From assembly GCA_013398015.1 (NCBI GenBank), contig VZRR01010418.1, positions 1 through 64,000 on the forward strand: a stretch of 64,000 bases of DNA, given 5' to 3'. A model generated the notes under the pieces. That model made no database searches and was not told the DNA's origin. It saw only the letters and a program-made list of their open reading frames with translations. Positions 35,252-48,237 of this stretch are shown here, piece after piece. A program made the translations under genes and the position numbers. Position 1 is the first letter of the stretch. Each line of letters starts with the position of its first letter. The DNA comes from Oreocharis arfaki (lineage: Eukaryota; Chordata; Aves; Passeriformes; Paramythiidae).

Positions 35252-36719
35252 AACACCAGTCAGGAGCCAGAGCCAGGGCACCGAGGCTGCTGTGGGAATG
35301 GGGGCAAAGCACCCGAGCAGGATGGGCCCCGTGGGGACAGCGCTGGGAATTCCAGAGCCAAAGCAGCAGCTGCGGGAGGGGAGCTGTCAGCTGCTTGTCC
35401 AGCTGGATTTATCTGGCTCCAGCTCTCTCCGAGTCCCCACAGCCACTGAGCTCGGGGCTTTGGGACAGCTCCTCCTCTCCTGGTGCCCTCTGGGCACGGG
35501 GACAGCTCGGGAGCTGATTTATGGCACCCCTTAAACAAAGCAGGGCTTCAGCCCAGCTGAGGTCCTGGGAGGAGATGGAAAAACATCAGTAGGGCAAAAA
35601 TTCCTTCCTCTGCTTCCCCCCTCGTTTGGTGCACTGAGTTCTGCAGGAATCAGGGCAGGCACGGCCCAGCTGCAGCACAAGCAGGGCAGGACTTGTCTAA
35701 ACTGATAAAAAACTGATCAAAAAGAGCCTTTGTGATAACAAATGTTTACTCCACACAAAAAAAACCCCCATAAAGCCAACTCCTTATCTGAACCCTGCTC
35801 ACTGCTGGCTGCTTAAAATCCTCCCGAAGCCATTAAGAAAATTGCCCTGTAAATCACTCCTGATTGCAGACATCCTACAGACACTGCTGGTAATTCACTG
35901 CTATACTCCCCAGCCCTATCTTCTGGAATATTTCTGGAATATTCTCTGGATCCTCCAGGCTGGAAATGTTGGAGATACCACTGCTGGTACCAGCTCTGCT
36001 GGTTTTCCTTGGATTAAGACACCACCAAACAACTCCTGCCTGTGGCTAGAAAGAAAACCCTGCAGTTCCTGGAGAATCAAATAAAATCCATATTAATGAG
36101 TCAATGACTAATATTGGTATAAATTAAAAATGCAGCCACTGCGTGGTTTGTTCAGGAAAGGGAAGTGTATTTTTAGTCAGATTCTAATCTTAGGGTGCTC
36201 CTCGATGATTCAAGATTTTGTTCCCACAACCTCTGCAAACACTGCTGCACTCCATGGAAATCCTGAAAATTTTGCTCCAGTAAATAATGAATGGAAGCTG
36301 CCTACAGAAAGATAATAATTCCGTGTTAAAAATAACCACACGCTACATGGTGGGGGTGAAATTCCGTGTTTCAGTCATAAACTCCCCACGTTTCCATTTT
36401 CCACATGGAAAACACAATGGGATAATTTCACTTCGGGGTTGGCCGAATGTTTCATCTCTCAGGGATTTGATAAAACAATTTTCTCTCAGCTGAACTCAGC
36501 ACTGGTGTTTAAACAAATGTGCTTTGCCAGTGACCCTGGAGTTGCTGCTTGGATGCTTCAGCAGCTTTTTTATCCTTCTGAGCTCCATCTCCTTCCTGAG
36601 ACCCCCTGGGAGATGCTCCGAGCATTCCCACGGAGCTGGGGCATCACGGACACCAGAACCAAGGGGAAAACACTTCTTAAAGTGTTGTTATCTCCAAGGG
36701 GAATAATTATCTTGGTTTG

Positions 36720-36960
36720 AGATAATTATCCTCCGAAATGATTCTTGAATCCCTCCAAAATTATCCTTGAATTTGATTTTTGTTCTAGAAATTACAGTTT
36801 AGAGATTAAAAAATCACACTCATTTTCTATATCATTATATAAAATTTAATATATTGATTTATGAATTTTATCTATTTTTACACATTTATAAATTTGATTT
36901 TTTTGATATTGCAGCTTCACAGAGACAAAACTTATTCCTTCATAATATTTCTCCCGATAT
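36720..36960. other. AT-rich island
   Basis: This stretch is strongly AT-rich ('tctatatcattatataaaat', 'aatatattgatttatgaatt') within otherwise mixed intron sequence. No terminal repeats or coding potential are visible. It may simply be decayed microsatellite or a matrix-attachment-like region. Confidence 0.5.
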
Positions 36961-37629
36961 TAGCCAGAAACAGAAGTGAAACTCCAGGGTCTCTGTTCTG
37001 GTGGGGAGTTAACAACAAACCTTGATGAAAAATGCCTCAAAATGTGGCCAAATCCTCCTTCCAAAAGAGTTTTGGTGCCTGCACTTTGGTTTCATCCTTT
37101 TATAAAAGGCAATTCTTTTTCCCCTTTTCCAAATACGCCTCTGGATATTTGGAAAAGAGGAAAAATTCTGTATTCTTTCAATGCTTTGTTCCTAACTGGG
37201 AAAACATTGCTTGGGAGCAGTTTGGGGTAACTTCTGCTGGGGAAAATCCGAATTTTGGGGAGAAGGCAGCTCGCAGCACCTCCCTCTCTCCACCCTCTCC
37301 CTCCTGTCAGGGTGGGGGGCACCCAAAGTGCAGCTGAGCCCTCTCTGCACCTTTGTGCCTGTCAAAACTCCCAGCAGCCAGCAAAATACCTTGGAAGAAA
37401 TGATCCCAAAGATGCCTTAATGGAATTTACTCCCCTAATTTTTCCCCGTGAGCCCTCAGACCTGGGCACAGACAGGTCACACAGCACAGCAGCAGCCACA
37501 ACAGCTCTTCCTTGGTCACTGAAGTTAAACTCATATAAAGCATCAACAGATTTTAAATCCCAACTTGTCTAAGATCCATCAGTGCACAAGGACCCCCAAA
37601 ACACCCAGGGAGATATCAGGAAGGAAAAT

Positions 37630-37677
37630 CTGCAGGAAAACCTGCTGGAAAACCTGCTGGAAAACCTGCTGGAAAAC
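37630..37677. repeat. 12-bp minisatellite, 4 units
   Basis: 'ctgctggaaaac' repeats at 37642, 37654 and 37666, with a first copy reading 'ctgcaggaaaac' at 37630. Confidence 0.93.
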
Positions 37678-38684
37678 CTTCACAGTACCTTGGTCCCTGC
37701 TGTGGGGCCGGGACAAACCCCCAGGTTGGAATTGCACTTACTTGAGTCTCCAAAAGCATTAAAGAAGAAAGACAAGGTCAGAGAGTTAAAGGATAACCCA
37801 AAGGACGCTCACGTGGGTGGGAGAGGAGCTGATGAGGAGTTTTTGGGGTTAGTCAGCAGCAGTAATGATGTTTTTACCAACCTGCCTCGGTGTCAAAGCA
37901 CACCCTGACTCACAGCACAGCCAGCAGGATTGGATTTGGGAGGAAGCACATGGAGGGAGAGGAAGTTTTCCACTGTGTTTGCTCAACTCCAGCTCCACAG
38001 GAGTTGCCAAGTGCCTCATTCTGACAAAATCTGTCGCTTTAAGCTCCAGCTTGAGAGGGGCAGAGAGCAAAGACATAACCAGCTTTTCAAGAGTTTTCCA
38101 ATTTAGTCTCACTTGGGTTCTCAGAATCTTTTTGAAGTCCTCCTCCAGTTTTCCCTCCAAGAGGGCTCTCCTGGCTCTCCCACTGAACCCGGAGTGCAAA
38201 CACTGGTGGAACATCAAAGCCAACAGCCCAGCAAAGAACAAACACAGAGAACAGAAACAAACACAGGTGGGAACAGGACAAACCATCACATGAGGGGAGA
38301 CAGGAGAAGAGAGGAAAACAGCTCAGGAGGAATGATGGAAAGGAGTTAAAACGAAGGGAGGAAGAGGGGGAGAAGTCACAGTCAATGTATGGAACACAGC
38401 AGAGTTGCTCACAAATCACAAGCATCAAATGACAATGACACCTTCCAGTCCTTTCCCTGGATGTTGGTCTGGAGGCTTTCCACAATGATGGGGATGAAAA
38501 AAAAAACCACAGGGAGAGTGAAGGCACCAGGAGGAGGGGAAGGTTTATCGAGCTCTGCATGAGAAATCCATTTAGTGAATATCGTAACAGAGAGCAACTC
38601 ACGGTGAATTTACGCTGGAGACTGACGAGCTGCGAGATACAGAACCTCGAGTTTGCTTTACAAAACTGCACATGCAAAAAAACA

Positions 38685-38785
38685 AAACAAACAAAGAAAA
38701 CAAAAAGTGAGAAAAGAAAAAAGCAAACAAAAACCAGGAAAAAAAGAAAAAACCAAACCAAACCAAACCAAACCAAACGAGCAGA
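38685..38785. repeat. A-rich tract with (CAAAC)n
   Basis: A run of A-rich sequence ends in five or so 'aacca' pentamers at about 38754-38778. There is no adjacent element whose poly(A) tail it could be. Confidence 0.8.
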
Positions 38786-41700
38786 GAAACCATAGAAGAC
38801 ATCGGGAGGAGACTCGTACAGGCCGTGTCCTGTCGGGTGCAGGCAGGGAGGAGACCGGGCAAGCTCCAGGATTGTGGAAGCCACGGACACACCCCCCTCT
38901 GGAGAACGGGGACACGACCCAAGAGTCCAAAACGGAACCAAAAGGGGGCCGAAATGAGGAGGGGAACCGAAGGGCACACGATGCTCTCGGGGCTCCTCGC
39001 CTCCCCGGTACTCACACCGCCAAGGTCCTGCAGGAGCCACCTCTGGGAGCGGAGCCACGTGGGGACTGTGCTGCAAATCATCGTCTCCACGTGGAGCAGG
39101 AGGCTAATTCCTGCTCTTGGCACCGGGAGGAAGCTTTAGCACGGAGCAAGGGCTGCAGAGAAGGACCTGGGGCTCCAAAAATGCACCAGCAGCTGGTGCC
39201 AGGCAGCTGCTCCTCAGTCCCTGCCTCAGACTGGCTCTTTAGGGGCACCTACCTCTCTCCTCGGACAGGGATTGGGATGGGCCTGGCTCAGACTGCCCCA
39301 AAAATGGGTCACTGTGCCTAAATACCTCAGCTCTGCTGCAGCCTCAGCGGGGCAGGGCCCAGGGGTGAAAGGAGCTTCTTGCAGCTCAAGGGATTTTGTA
39401 GGTTCTCCTCCATCTCCTCCACACCATTTATGTGGGGGGTTCTAAATATGGGAACCACCCAGAAAAGGCAGGGAATCCACAGAAAGGCAGGATTCTAAAT
39501 ATCCTGGTAGATGTTGGCTTGAGGCATGAATTTTTTCCTAATTCTAAATGATCATTTTTTATCAATCTACGGCATTCCAAGAACCCTCCCCAGGACTGAA
39601 AATAAAACCCCTTCACCTCCTGATTTGCCTTTTCAGTCGCAGCATTTTTCCTCCTGCCTTCACGAGCGTTTAAATCTGTTAACGATCAATTCCAGCAAAC
39701 CAGAAGGCCCAGTTAAAATCTAATGTTCTTTGGGTACCGTGTAAGTAGGAGTTTTAAACATACATTTATTAAAATTAACGGATTGTTCTAAACAGAAATG
39801 TTGGCTCAGGTAATGCATAAAACACAAAATCCAGAGGGTCAGAAACCTGGAGTGAATATTAGAGAAATTATGGAAGGCATTATAAAAGTTTTGCTTGAAG
39901 CAAATCATCTGCTGAGCAGCCAGGTGAAGGATTTTACCTCAACCTCAGGATTTCTGTACTTGTCTGGTGCCAAATGAAACAGGAGCAGGAGCAGAGCAGG
40001 GCTGGCAGGTCCGGCCTGCTGGCCAAGAAAATGATTGTTACCAGGCTGCCCAAGCTGGGGATCTTTTTACTCCTTGGCAGCAAAAAACCTGCAGAGAACA
40101 AGGCCCCGACTGCACGAATTCCTCAGGCATAGCCAAGAAATTCCTTTGGCAAAACAGGTGGGAAACTCGGGATGGAGGAGAACGGGGAGCACGGGGCTGC
40201 CCGGATTTACCCTGGTCAGCACCGAGCCCCCAGTTCATGTGGAGATTTTGGGTTTAACTGCTGAAAGCTGCTGAACACCCCTCAGTGGGAGGCTGGGATG
40301 GACCTCTGTGAGTGTCCCTGCCTCGTGTGCTGCAGGGCAGGATGGAGGCCACGCTCCGTGGGGGGAACGTCACACAAGTCCTGCAGCACTCCGGGTTCTC
40401 TGCTCCGCTCCCGTGGCTGCATTTGCCCTTCTGAAACCACAAATTTCCCTGGAACCGCCGGGTGTGAACCCACAAAGGCAACACAGCCTCCTTTTCCAAG
40501 GCAAAACGACAGCAGGAGTTGGTTTTCACCGGATGCTACTTACCAGGAATGAGGGACAGAGCCCAGAGGGTGGCTTTGGGGGTGGCCGAGTGGCCGTGAC
40601 AGGGACAGCGAGGACAGGAAGGAAAACTGACAGGAGGAACCACAGAACCTCACACACTGACACACTCCAGGGCAGCAGGAGAGGGAAGAAACCACAGCCA
40701 GCAAGAGAAAAAGAACACCTCTGCTAATCTACACCCCCCCCAGCACAGCACAGGTCACGGGCTGGGTGTTCAGGCAGCTTCTTGCTGGGTTCTGTTGGGT
40801 CCCCACAGCCCAACAGAGACGTGGAAATCAGCCACGGTATTCCCAAGACAGAAGGAAAACACGGAAAACCTCCGAGATGGAGAACCTGGAGAAACAGAGC
40901 AGTTCCCCCCTCCCTCCCCTGCATCCCCAGACCTGTACAAAAGGGACAGAGAAGTCAGGGTGAAGGGATTGAGGCGCTTCTCTCGTGGCTTTTCTGCCTT
41001 GCTCGCACTGACAGGCGCTGTCCCCCTGTGGGACTGCAATTACAGCACCAATGCTGAGAACAGGCCCAGGTGGGACCAGCAGAACCAGCCCTGGAGGCAG
41101 AAGGAGGTCCTTGGAGGCTGGGAAGTTGTCCTGGGAAGCACCAATAACTTTGGAAAGCAGCAGTGGGCAGCTCAGCTGTGCTTAGGTCTGGTGCCCACAT
41201 CCAGGAGCTGACTCTGCCGCTGCCCACAACGTTCCATCCACCACCCACGTTCTCCTCCCACCCAAAACTCACCCATCATACTCAGGATGAAATGGGTTTA
41301 AATGATTCCCTTGGATCTGGCTACAACAGGAATCTGTTACCTCATGGCATTAAAAAAAAAACCCCAAACCTTGTAAACCACAGAGTGCAAAAAGCTCCTC
41401 AGAGCGTGACTGACTACCTGGCAGGCTCCTACAAATTTGGGGGTGCTGAAGAATTGCTGTTTTAAGGCTTTTCCCAAGAAAAGGTGAGGAGAGGGCACTG
41501 GGGACTGCGTGGGCTGTGGGTGCCAGGTGAGCCCCAGGCCGTGTCCCTGCCCGGGGCAGGGTGTGCTCGTGGCAGCCCCTTTTGTACGGGCCATTGGTGC
41601 AGCTGTGGCTGGGATGGGACGGGCAGAGGAGCAACCCAAACATGGGGAGTTCAGGCATCAGGTCAGGCAAAACCAGGGAAAAACCCCGTGTTTGCTGTGG

Positions 41701-42080
41701 GGTCTTTGTGTGACCCACGGGGATGAGCCTGAGGGCTCTTCCTTCTGCTGGCAGCGGCACCAAAAGGTGCTCGGGACATCCAGTGCCTCAGAATTGTCCC
41801 CTTGTCCCCCCTCCTCCTTTCTGGCTGCCAAAGAAGCTGCACCAATGGTTTGCCCTAAAGACCCCTCGTTCTCTGGAGTCCCTCGGGTGCAGAGGCTGAG
41901 CGGGGCAAACGACACAGAGGGGCTGAACAAAGCCAGAACTCACCTCCAGAAACAACAAAGCAAGGAAAACGCTAAACGGAAAACAAACAAAAAAAAAATC
42001 ACAAAGAAAGAAGAGTGAAACAACGGGCTCCAATCCAACACATCTCCCGTTTGCAGGCAAACATCGCAAACAGCGACAGA

Positions 42081-43015
42081 ACCGACGCACCAGCCTCGCT
42101 TCTCATCCGAAATAAATCCTTCAGGGTAGAGCTCACCAGGTGAAAAAGGGAAATTCTGGGAGCTGGATGAAGCAGGAGCTCCAAACCAACGCACCAGCCT
42201 CGCTTTTCATCCGAAATAAATCCTTCAGGATAGAGTTCACCAGGTGAAAAAACCAACTGTGGTCAGACAGATCTGCTCAGGGGAATCCCTTTGGTGGAGC
42301 ACAGAAATTCTGGGAGCTGGATGAAGCAGGAGCTCCAAACCAACGCACCAGCCTTGCTTTTCATCCAAAATAAATCCTTCAGGGTAGAGCTCACCAGGTG
42401 AAAAAGGAACAGACAGATCTGCTCAGGGGAATCCCTCTGGTGGAGCACAGAAATTCTGGGAGCTGGCTGAAGCTGGAGCTTCAAACCCAGGCACCCGCCT
42501 CGCTTTTCATCCTAAATAAATCCTTCAGGGTAGAGCTCACCAGGTGAAAAAGGAACAGACAGATCTGCTCAGGGGAATCCCTCTGGTGGAGCACAGAAAT
42601 TCTGGGAGCTGGATGAAGCAGGAGCTCCAAACCAACGCACCAGCCTTGCTTTTCATCCAAAATAAATCCTTCAGGGTAGAGTTCACCAGGTGAAAAAGGA
42701 AAATTCTGGGAGCTGGATGAAGCAAACCAATGCAGCATCCCTGCTTTTCATCCTGAGAAACCGCTAAATTAAAAAGGCCCTTTCAGGATAGAGTTCACCA
42801 GGTGAAAAAGGAACAGACAGATCTGCTCAGGTGAATCCTTTTGGTAGAGCAGGGAAAATTCTGAGAGCTGGATGAAGCAAACCAATGCAGCATCCCTGCT
42901 TTTCATCCTGAGAAACCACTAAATTTAAAAGGCCCTTTCAAGGACAGAGTTCACCAGGTGAAAAAGGAAAATTCTGGGAGCTGGATGAAGCAGGAGCTCC
43001 AAACTAATGCAGGAT
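42081..43015. repeat. Complex tandem array, about 100-150-bp modular units
   Basis: Three modules recur in varying combinations about seven times: (a) 'aataaatccttcagggtaga' plus 'gctcaccaggtgaaaaa'; (b) 'cagacagatctgctcagggg' plus 'aatccctctggtggagcaca'; (c) 'attctgggagctggatgaag' plus 'caggagctccaaaccaacgc'. A later variant replaces (a) with 'catcctgagaaaccgctaaa'. Unit lengths differ because module (b) is sometimes skipped. A stray inverted piece of module (a), 'ttcacctggtgaactctatc', occurs at 46102-46121. Confidence 0.9.
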
Positions 43016-43284
43016 GTTGAGCATGAGGCAGGTGCAAGATAAATGATCCCTCCCTGGCACAGCAATGATGAGAGATTATCAGAGGGGATCCCTGGTGTCC
43101 ATCAATCACAAACCAATTCCTGGCTCCCACAGCAGCCAGTTCCAGGTGGGAAGGTGAAGGTGCCTCTTCAGAGGCTCTGAGCAGGCTGGAACACTGGGTA
43201 ACAACCAGTTCCTTGTGTTAGGAAATGATGTTTAGGGACCAACACAATAAATGGAGCTCAGGACAGAGGAGGGGAGACAATTTT

Positions 43285-43511
43285 TCTCTCTGCAGAGCAA
43301 ATTGTCCACCAGAGGTGCAAAAGCAGCACCAAAACGCCTGGATTTGCTCCTGTCTGAGCTTCCAATCAGCCAAAAAAAAATGTTAATTGCTTCTCCTGTG
43401 CTCTTGGATGCAGCAAATGGGAGATGAGCAATGCCCACTGCCCACACTGATAAACCAAATACAAAATACTCCCTGCAACCTGAAATTAAAAAAAAACCTG
43501 AAGGGGAATAA
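43285..43511. repeat. Dispersed repeat, copy A1 (partner 51930-52138)
   Basis: From 'ctctctgcagagcaaattgt' to 'cctgaaggggaataaa' this segment matches 51930-52138 almost base for base, including 'gcaccaaaacgcctggattt' and 'caatcagccaaaaaaaaatg'. It has no CR1 hallmark, and I do not recognise the family. Confidence 0.85.
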
Positions 43512-44464
43512 ATTTCCAAGGCACTGGAAGTGCCAATTTTATGGAGCTCGGTTAGGAGGGGAGGCTGGGGCAGCAGAACCACTGCAGGCACAGCTCACCC
43601 TGCACTGGCATGGGAAAAATGCCAGAGGTGGAGGATCCAACAGCATGGGAAGAGCTGGAAGGAGGTTTAGGGAGAGACACACTGAGGGCTTGGAGCAGGA
43701 CTGACAAAAACAAATACAATAAAATAAAATAAAACAGCTCCTCCCTCCTGAGACAGCACAGCCAACGTGACTCTTCACCGGGCCCAGCCCAGGGACAGCT
43801 TTGCCACCTCTGTGGGAGGTGGCCAAACGCTGGGAACATGAACTTTGTGATGAGGAAAACCCAAGTCATGATATCCTCTGCCACCACCCTGCTTGGACTG
43901 AGGCAGGCAGGGACAATGTCAGTGTTTTCAGGACACTGAGCCACGCCATCGATGCCTGCTGTTGTTAGAGAAATCCATTTTCACATGTTGGGAAAATAAC
44001 ATTAAACCATGAAACTAAAAATGCCATTCCTTAGGGGAAAGTACAAATATAAATGGATTGGGTAGAGCCACCTTTGCAGGAGCTCAATCCCAGTTTTGCC
44101 AGGCCTTGCTCACTGAATCCTACAGGGGTTGGAGTCTTTGTACCCAAGTTTTACAGGGGTTTGGTCTCTGGTGGTATTTCCATTTGCCAAAAACCCCATT
44201 TTTAAGAACACCCAGCACTTCCCCCTCTTGGCATGCCCAGCTCTGCCTCTGATCTGCCAGGACCTGCCATTGCCATGGCTCCACCCTCAGAGCACCGTGG
44301 GGATGAAGAGCAGGAGAAATGAAGAGCTGGGGTGGAATTGGCTGCCCAGAGGTCCCCACATCAGCCCTGCTGCACTGGAGAGAGATATCCAAGGGATAAA
44401 TGCTGCAAACCACCCCCCTAGCCAAGATTTAGGGGCTGCCAAGCCCCTCTGGAGTTCCCTGTGG

Positions 44465-44556
44465 ATGGACATTCCATCCCTGGATGGCTTGTTCACTTGA
44501 GAGCTGGACTTGATCCTCGTGGGTCCCTCTCAACTCTGAATATTCCGGGATTTATG
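44465..44556 (+). mobile_element. CR1 LINE 3'-tip fragment
   Basis: 'gagctggacttgatcctcgt' then 'gggtccctctcaactctgaa' and 'tattccgggattta' resemble the last bases of CR1 in sense orientation. The fragment is short and its 5' limit is vague. Confidence 0.6.
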
Positions 44557-45591
44557 TATAAAACAAATTGTCTGGACATGGATCCACTAAATCCCACGGA
44601 TCAAGAGGCACCCATCCATGCAGAGCCCTCTTCCCATCTCCCAAATCATCCCTCTGGGCATCAGCCTTTGCACCTAAATGCTGCTTTTTGTCCCCAAAGC
44701 AAAGCCCCCTGAGCTTTGTGAGCAGCCCTGGGAGATGCCACACCACAGTGGTGGGGTGCCAGGGGCAGGAGGTGTGGAAACCATCGACCTCCCAGGGAAT
44801 CTGCACACAAAAGGGGCAGGGCAGACTCAATTCGAGGCAAAATAAGCAAAAAAAATCCACGATTTTGCCCTCGCTTGGAATCGTTGTCACAAAACTCTCC
44901 CTTGTGCTTTTGAAAACCTGGTGAAAAATCCTGGGAAAAGGTGATTTTAAGCAATTTCAAGCTCAGCTCCATGGAAGTGGGTTGGTTTTTTTTCTGCTGA
45001 TTTCTAAGAAATCTTCCCCAAATGCAAAATGCTTTGATTGAGACAGAAGCAAATAAGCACCATCATCATCTTGCATTTTAAAACACCAGAACCAAGAAAT
45101 TCATCAAAGAGCAAAAGCAATTATCCTCATTTGACTTCTTTTCAAGGCTGGCCAGAAAGTAATTGTAAGGAAAAAATGGTATTTAAAACCATCAAACAGC
45201 CAGAGCATAAATAGGAACTGATTACAGCAGTAATGACAAAATAAAATGGTAAGAAGAATAAAATATTCAAATTAATAATATTCTTTTCCTTCACATGGAA
45301 CAAACTGGCTCCACTTGGCCTTTTGTCTTTGCTAAAGTGGATTAAACTCCCAGTAAAAAGAGATTTCCACCGAAGGAACAAGCAGGGATCTGGCTCCAGT
45401 TCGGGTTTTTTTCCAGTAAAATTGAGCAGGAAATTTCTTTTTTTTATGCTTGGAGGTCTCCCCCATAAAAGAGTTCTGGAAAACATCAGCAGCTCCCAGT
45501 AAAATGCAGGAATTTTGGTGCTGATGTTGAAATTCCAGAAGAGTTCAAGGAACCTTTTCAGCAAATCCTTGCAAGGTGGCACAGAACGGAA

Positions 45592-45760
45592 TCGTGGAAT
45601 GGGTTGGGTTGGAAGGACCTTAAATCCCATCCCATCCCATCCCATCCCATCCCATCCCATCCCATCTCATCCCATCCCAGCCCCTGCAGGGACACCTTCC
45701 ACAATCCCAGGGTGCTCCAAGCCCATCCAACACTTGGATATTTCCAGGGATGTCTCAAAC
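45592..45760 (-). mobile_element. CR1 LINE 3' end with internal (CCCAT)n expansion
   Basis: It starts 'aatcgtggaatgggttgggt' then 'tggaaggaccttaaa', is interrupted at 45626-45678 by about ten tandem 'tccca' pentamers, and resumes 'gcccctgcagggacaccttc'. The pentamer run replaces the usual 'catcccattcc' segment of the element, so it probably expanded from it. Confidence 0.88.
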
Positions 45761-46324
45761 AAAGGATAAATATTTCCACCTACACCTCATCTTTGCACCT
45801 CTAGGATCCAGGAAAAGTTGGGCCCCAAGGCAAAGCCTTCCAAGGATTTTGGTATCACAGGGCCTGTGCTTGTCCTCATCCAGACATCTGAAAATCCCAG
45901 AGGGATGTTCCTACCTCCAAACCAGCCATGATTTTATTAACCCAGCTCTTTCAAACAGCAAGGAAAGAGAATTCAAGCACATTTTTCAGCTCCTTCAAAG
46001 GATGCCTTTGCCCTTGAATACTCGAAAATCATTAAAAAATAGCTCATCCTGTGCACACACCCCTCTCCTGATTTAAAATCCAAAGTGGGAATGCCAACAC
46101 TTCACCTGGTGAACTCTATCCCGGGACAGCTCGAAAAAAAAAGAAGATCCTTTTAAAACACAATTCCTCAAAGGTGAGGCGTCACCAAGAGAACCAAACT
46201 GCAAGAAATCCTTCCTTAAACTCCTGGTTCAGTGCCCCTGGGTGCCACGGGTGGTGCAGGAGGGCTCCCAGACCTCGAGAGCGGAGAACAGGGATTTTCT
46301 GCCGAGGAACCAAAGGGTGCTTAC

Positions 46325-46431
46325 GCAGCTATGGAAATGTTGGCCGCAGACATGGGGCTCACTTCGGCCACTTCCTTGGCCTTCTGCAGCGCCAGCTTTT
46401 GGTTGGTGGCTTCCTCCATCTCCTCCTCGTC
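46325..46431 (-). CDS. CACNA1B: CACNA1B exon 18: proximal II-III loop
   Basis: The exon is 107 bp, encoding DEEEMEEATNQKLALQKAKE then VAEVSPMSAANISIA plus two bases of an Ala codon. It is the charged helical beginning of the cytoplasmic II-III loop just after IIS6. The acceptor is 'gccccag' and the donor 'GCTGC|gtaagc'. In mammals an alternative exon e18a can be inserted after this exon. Confidence 0.96.
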
Positions 46432-48120
46432 CTGGGGCACAAAAGCGACAGGAATCAGGGAATAAATCAGGGATCACAACGAGCAGAGCTCCCCGGGGCC
46501 TGAGCTGGCGTGGCTGCCACTGAGGGGCTGCGAGGACACGGGAATTTTAATGCAGGGAGGATTTTCTCACAAGGAGCCCCCGGGTTTGGTGCAAAAGGTT
46601 TGCTCAGGAGGGTTTTTTACCCTCACAAAGCTGTCTTGACTCTCCTGGGTCTCCTCTCAGCACGCAGCACTGGGGGAGGAGGCTCTGAGGGAGCAGGGAG
46701 GGACCTGAGCAGGAATGTGACAATTCCAGGTGGGACAATCCCCCATTCATCCCAGAGTTGTGTGGGTGATAACCCTCTAAAGCCAATGTCCTGCTGAAAT
46801 TCATGGACAGGATCCTAAATCCCTCCTGACCTCCTGCCGAGGGGACTTGCCTCAAACAACAACAAAAAATGATGGATTTGGGACTGGTCCTGCTCCCATC
46901 AGTTCCACCCCAGATATTCCCACCCACCTCAGATCCCTGAGCTCTCAGAAAACAAAAAATGAACCATATTAATGTAGTTTGTAGAGCAAAGCAGGGTTAT
47001 GTTCCTGCTTCCTGCATACCCCTGGATCACGAGGATTTTTAACCTCTGGGCCTGCAGAGTGTAACTGGGATTTCTTCTCTTCCTACCCAGCATGAAAAGC
47101 ACCACTAAAATTCAAAATACAGCATCTTAAGCATTGAGATCCCAAAGAAACAGCCTAGTTCCCCTTCCATGGTCATCAAGGGTCAACTTCCCTGGAAATT
47201 TTTAACCAAAATAAAGTGAAATCGTGGCAGGGTGAGCACAGAGCTCTGATGGCAACGCCAGCACCTCACAAACCCAGGGAAAAACCTCATGGAGAGCAGT
47301 CACAGGCTCTTCTGTCAAACTTTAAGGAATGCCACAGGTCTGCCTCTGCTCTCCCAGGGTGATGCTGGAAGGAGTCAGGATTAAAACAATGAAAGCAGCT
47401 TTGGAAGAGGAAATTATAGAGATTTATCCACCCTGAATACCATCTGCATAAACAGCTCCTCGCTCTGCCTTGGATATTTGCTTCGACTGAACTCATTTGG
47501 AAACTGTTTCCTTTTCTCCTTCAGCAGGAAAAATGGAAAAAAAGATGGAAAATGGATTAAAAAAAATCGTTACTGTGTAAGTTCCTCCTTTCTTTTTCTC
47601 CCCTTCACAAATATTTGCAAGTCTATAACCAGGCCTGAATAAAAGAGCTGCTGAGCAATTACACCAAGTCAATATTTCCAGTGAATTTCTCAAAGCTTTG
47701 GGAGCTTGTTCCAGATCAAGGGTGTTTGGTTTAATCTTGGCCCACAGCTCAGCCCCAGGCACCTCTCCTGTCACCCTGGTGGGGTGGGAAAACAGCCAAG
47801 TGCCCATGGATTGGGATAAATTCAGCTCAATTGGGAAAGAAAAGGTTGTGGGGACAAGCAGAGAAAGGAATTAATCCCACATTTCCCATCCCAGGTTTTG
47901 CCATCCCCAGGACAGCAGAGCTCCCTCACGTGGAACAGGACTGGGACAGACAAATGCTGTCCCTCTGAGAGCCTGGAATATCCCCAGGCTCACCCAAATC
48001 CTCGTGCTCCCCCAGCTTTCCCCCCTGGACTCTGTGGGGTCGCTGCTCAGCAATAACAAAACATCCCTGAGTGGTTCCAACACAAATCCCTGTTTGCCCA
48101 CAGATCCTACAGCAGCTCCT

Positions 48121-48237
48121 GAGGAGGAAATGAACTGTTCCCATCCCAATCCAGCCCTTGAGGAGGAAATTAACTGTTCCCATCCCAATCCAGCCCTTGA
48201 GGAGGAAATTAACTGCTCCCATCCCAATCCAGCACAA
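48121..48237. repeat. 39-bp minisatellite, 3 units
   Basis: Three units of 'gaggaggaaattaactgttc' plus 'ccatcccaatccagccctt' start at 48121, 48160 and 48199. They differ at only a few positions. Confidence 0.95.

Larger units (their letters stand above)
31783..46324 (-). other. CACNA1B: Intron 18 (14.5 kb), CACNA1B
   Basis: This is the largest complete intron. It holds CR1 fragments (32457-32870, 44465-44556, 45592-45760), minisatellites (35186-35251, 37630-37677), a complex array (42081-43015) and a dispersed repeat (43285-43511). It also holds an AT-rich island (about 36720-36960) and A-rich runs (38685-38785, 43708-43737). In mammals an alternative exon (e18a) lies in this intron; I could not identify it. 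Stretches 32870-35180, 38800-42070 and 43520-44460 show nothing I recognise. Confidence 0.8.

Noticed and set aside
38087..39076. 329-codon minus-strand open frame with Phe/Leu-rich stretches
   Set aside because: The Phe/Leu/Trp runs are the reverse of the A-rich (CAAAC)n tract; the remainder has no recognisable domain.
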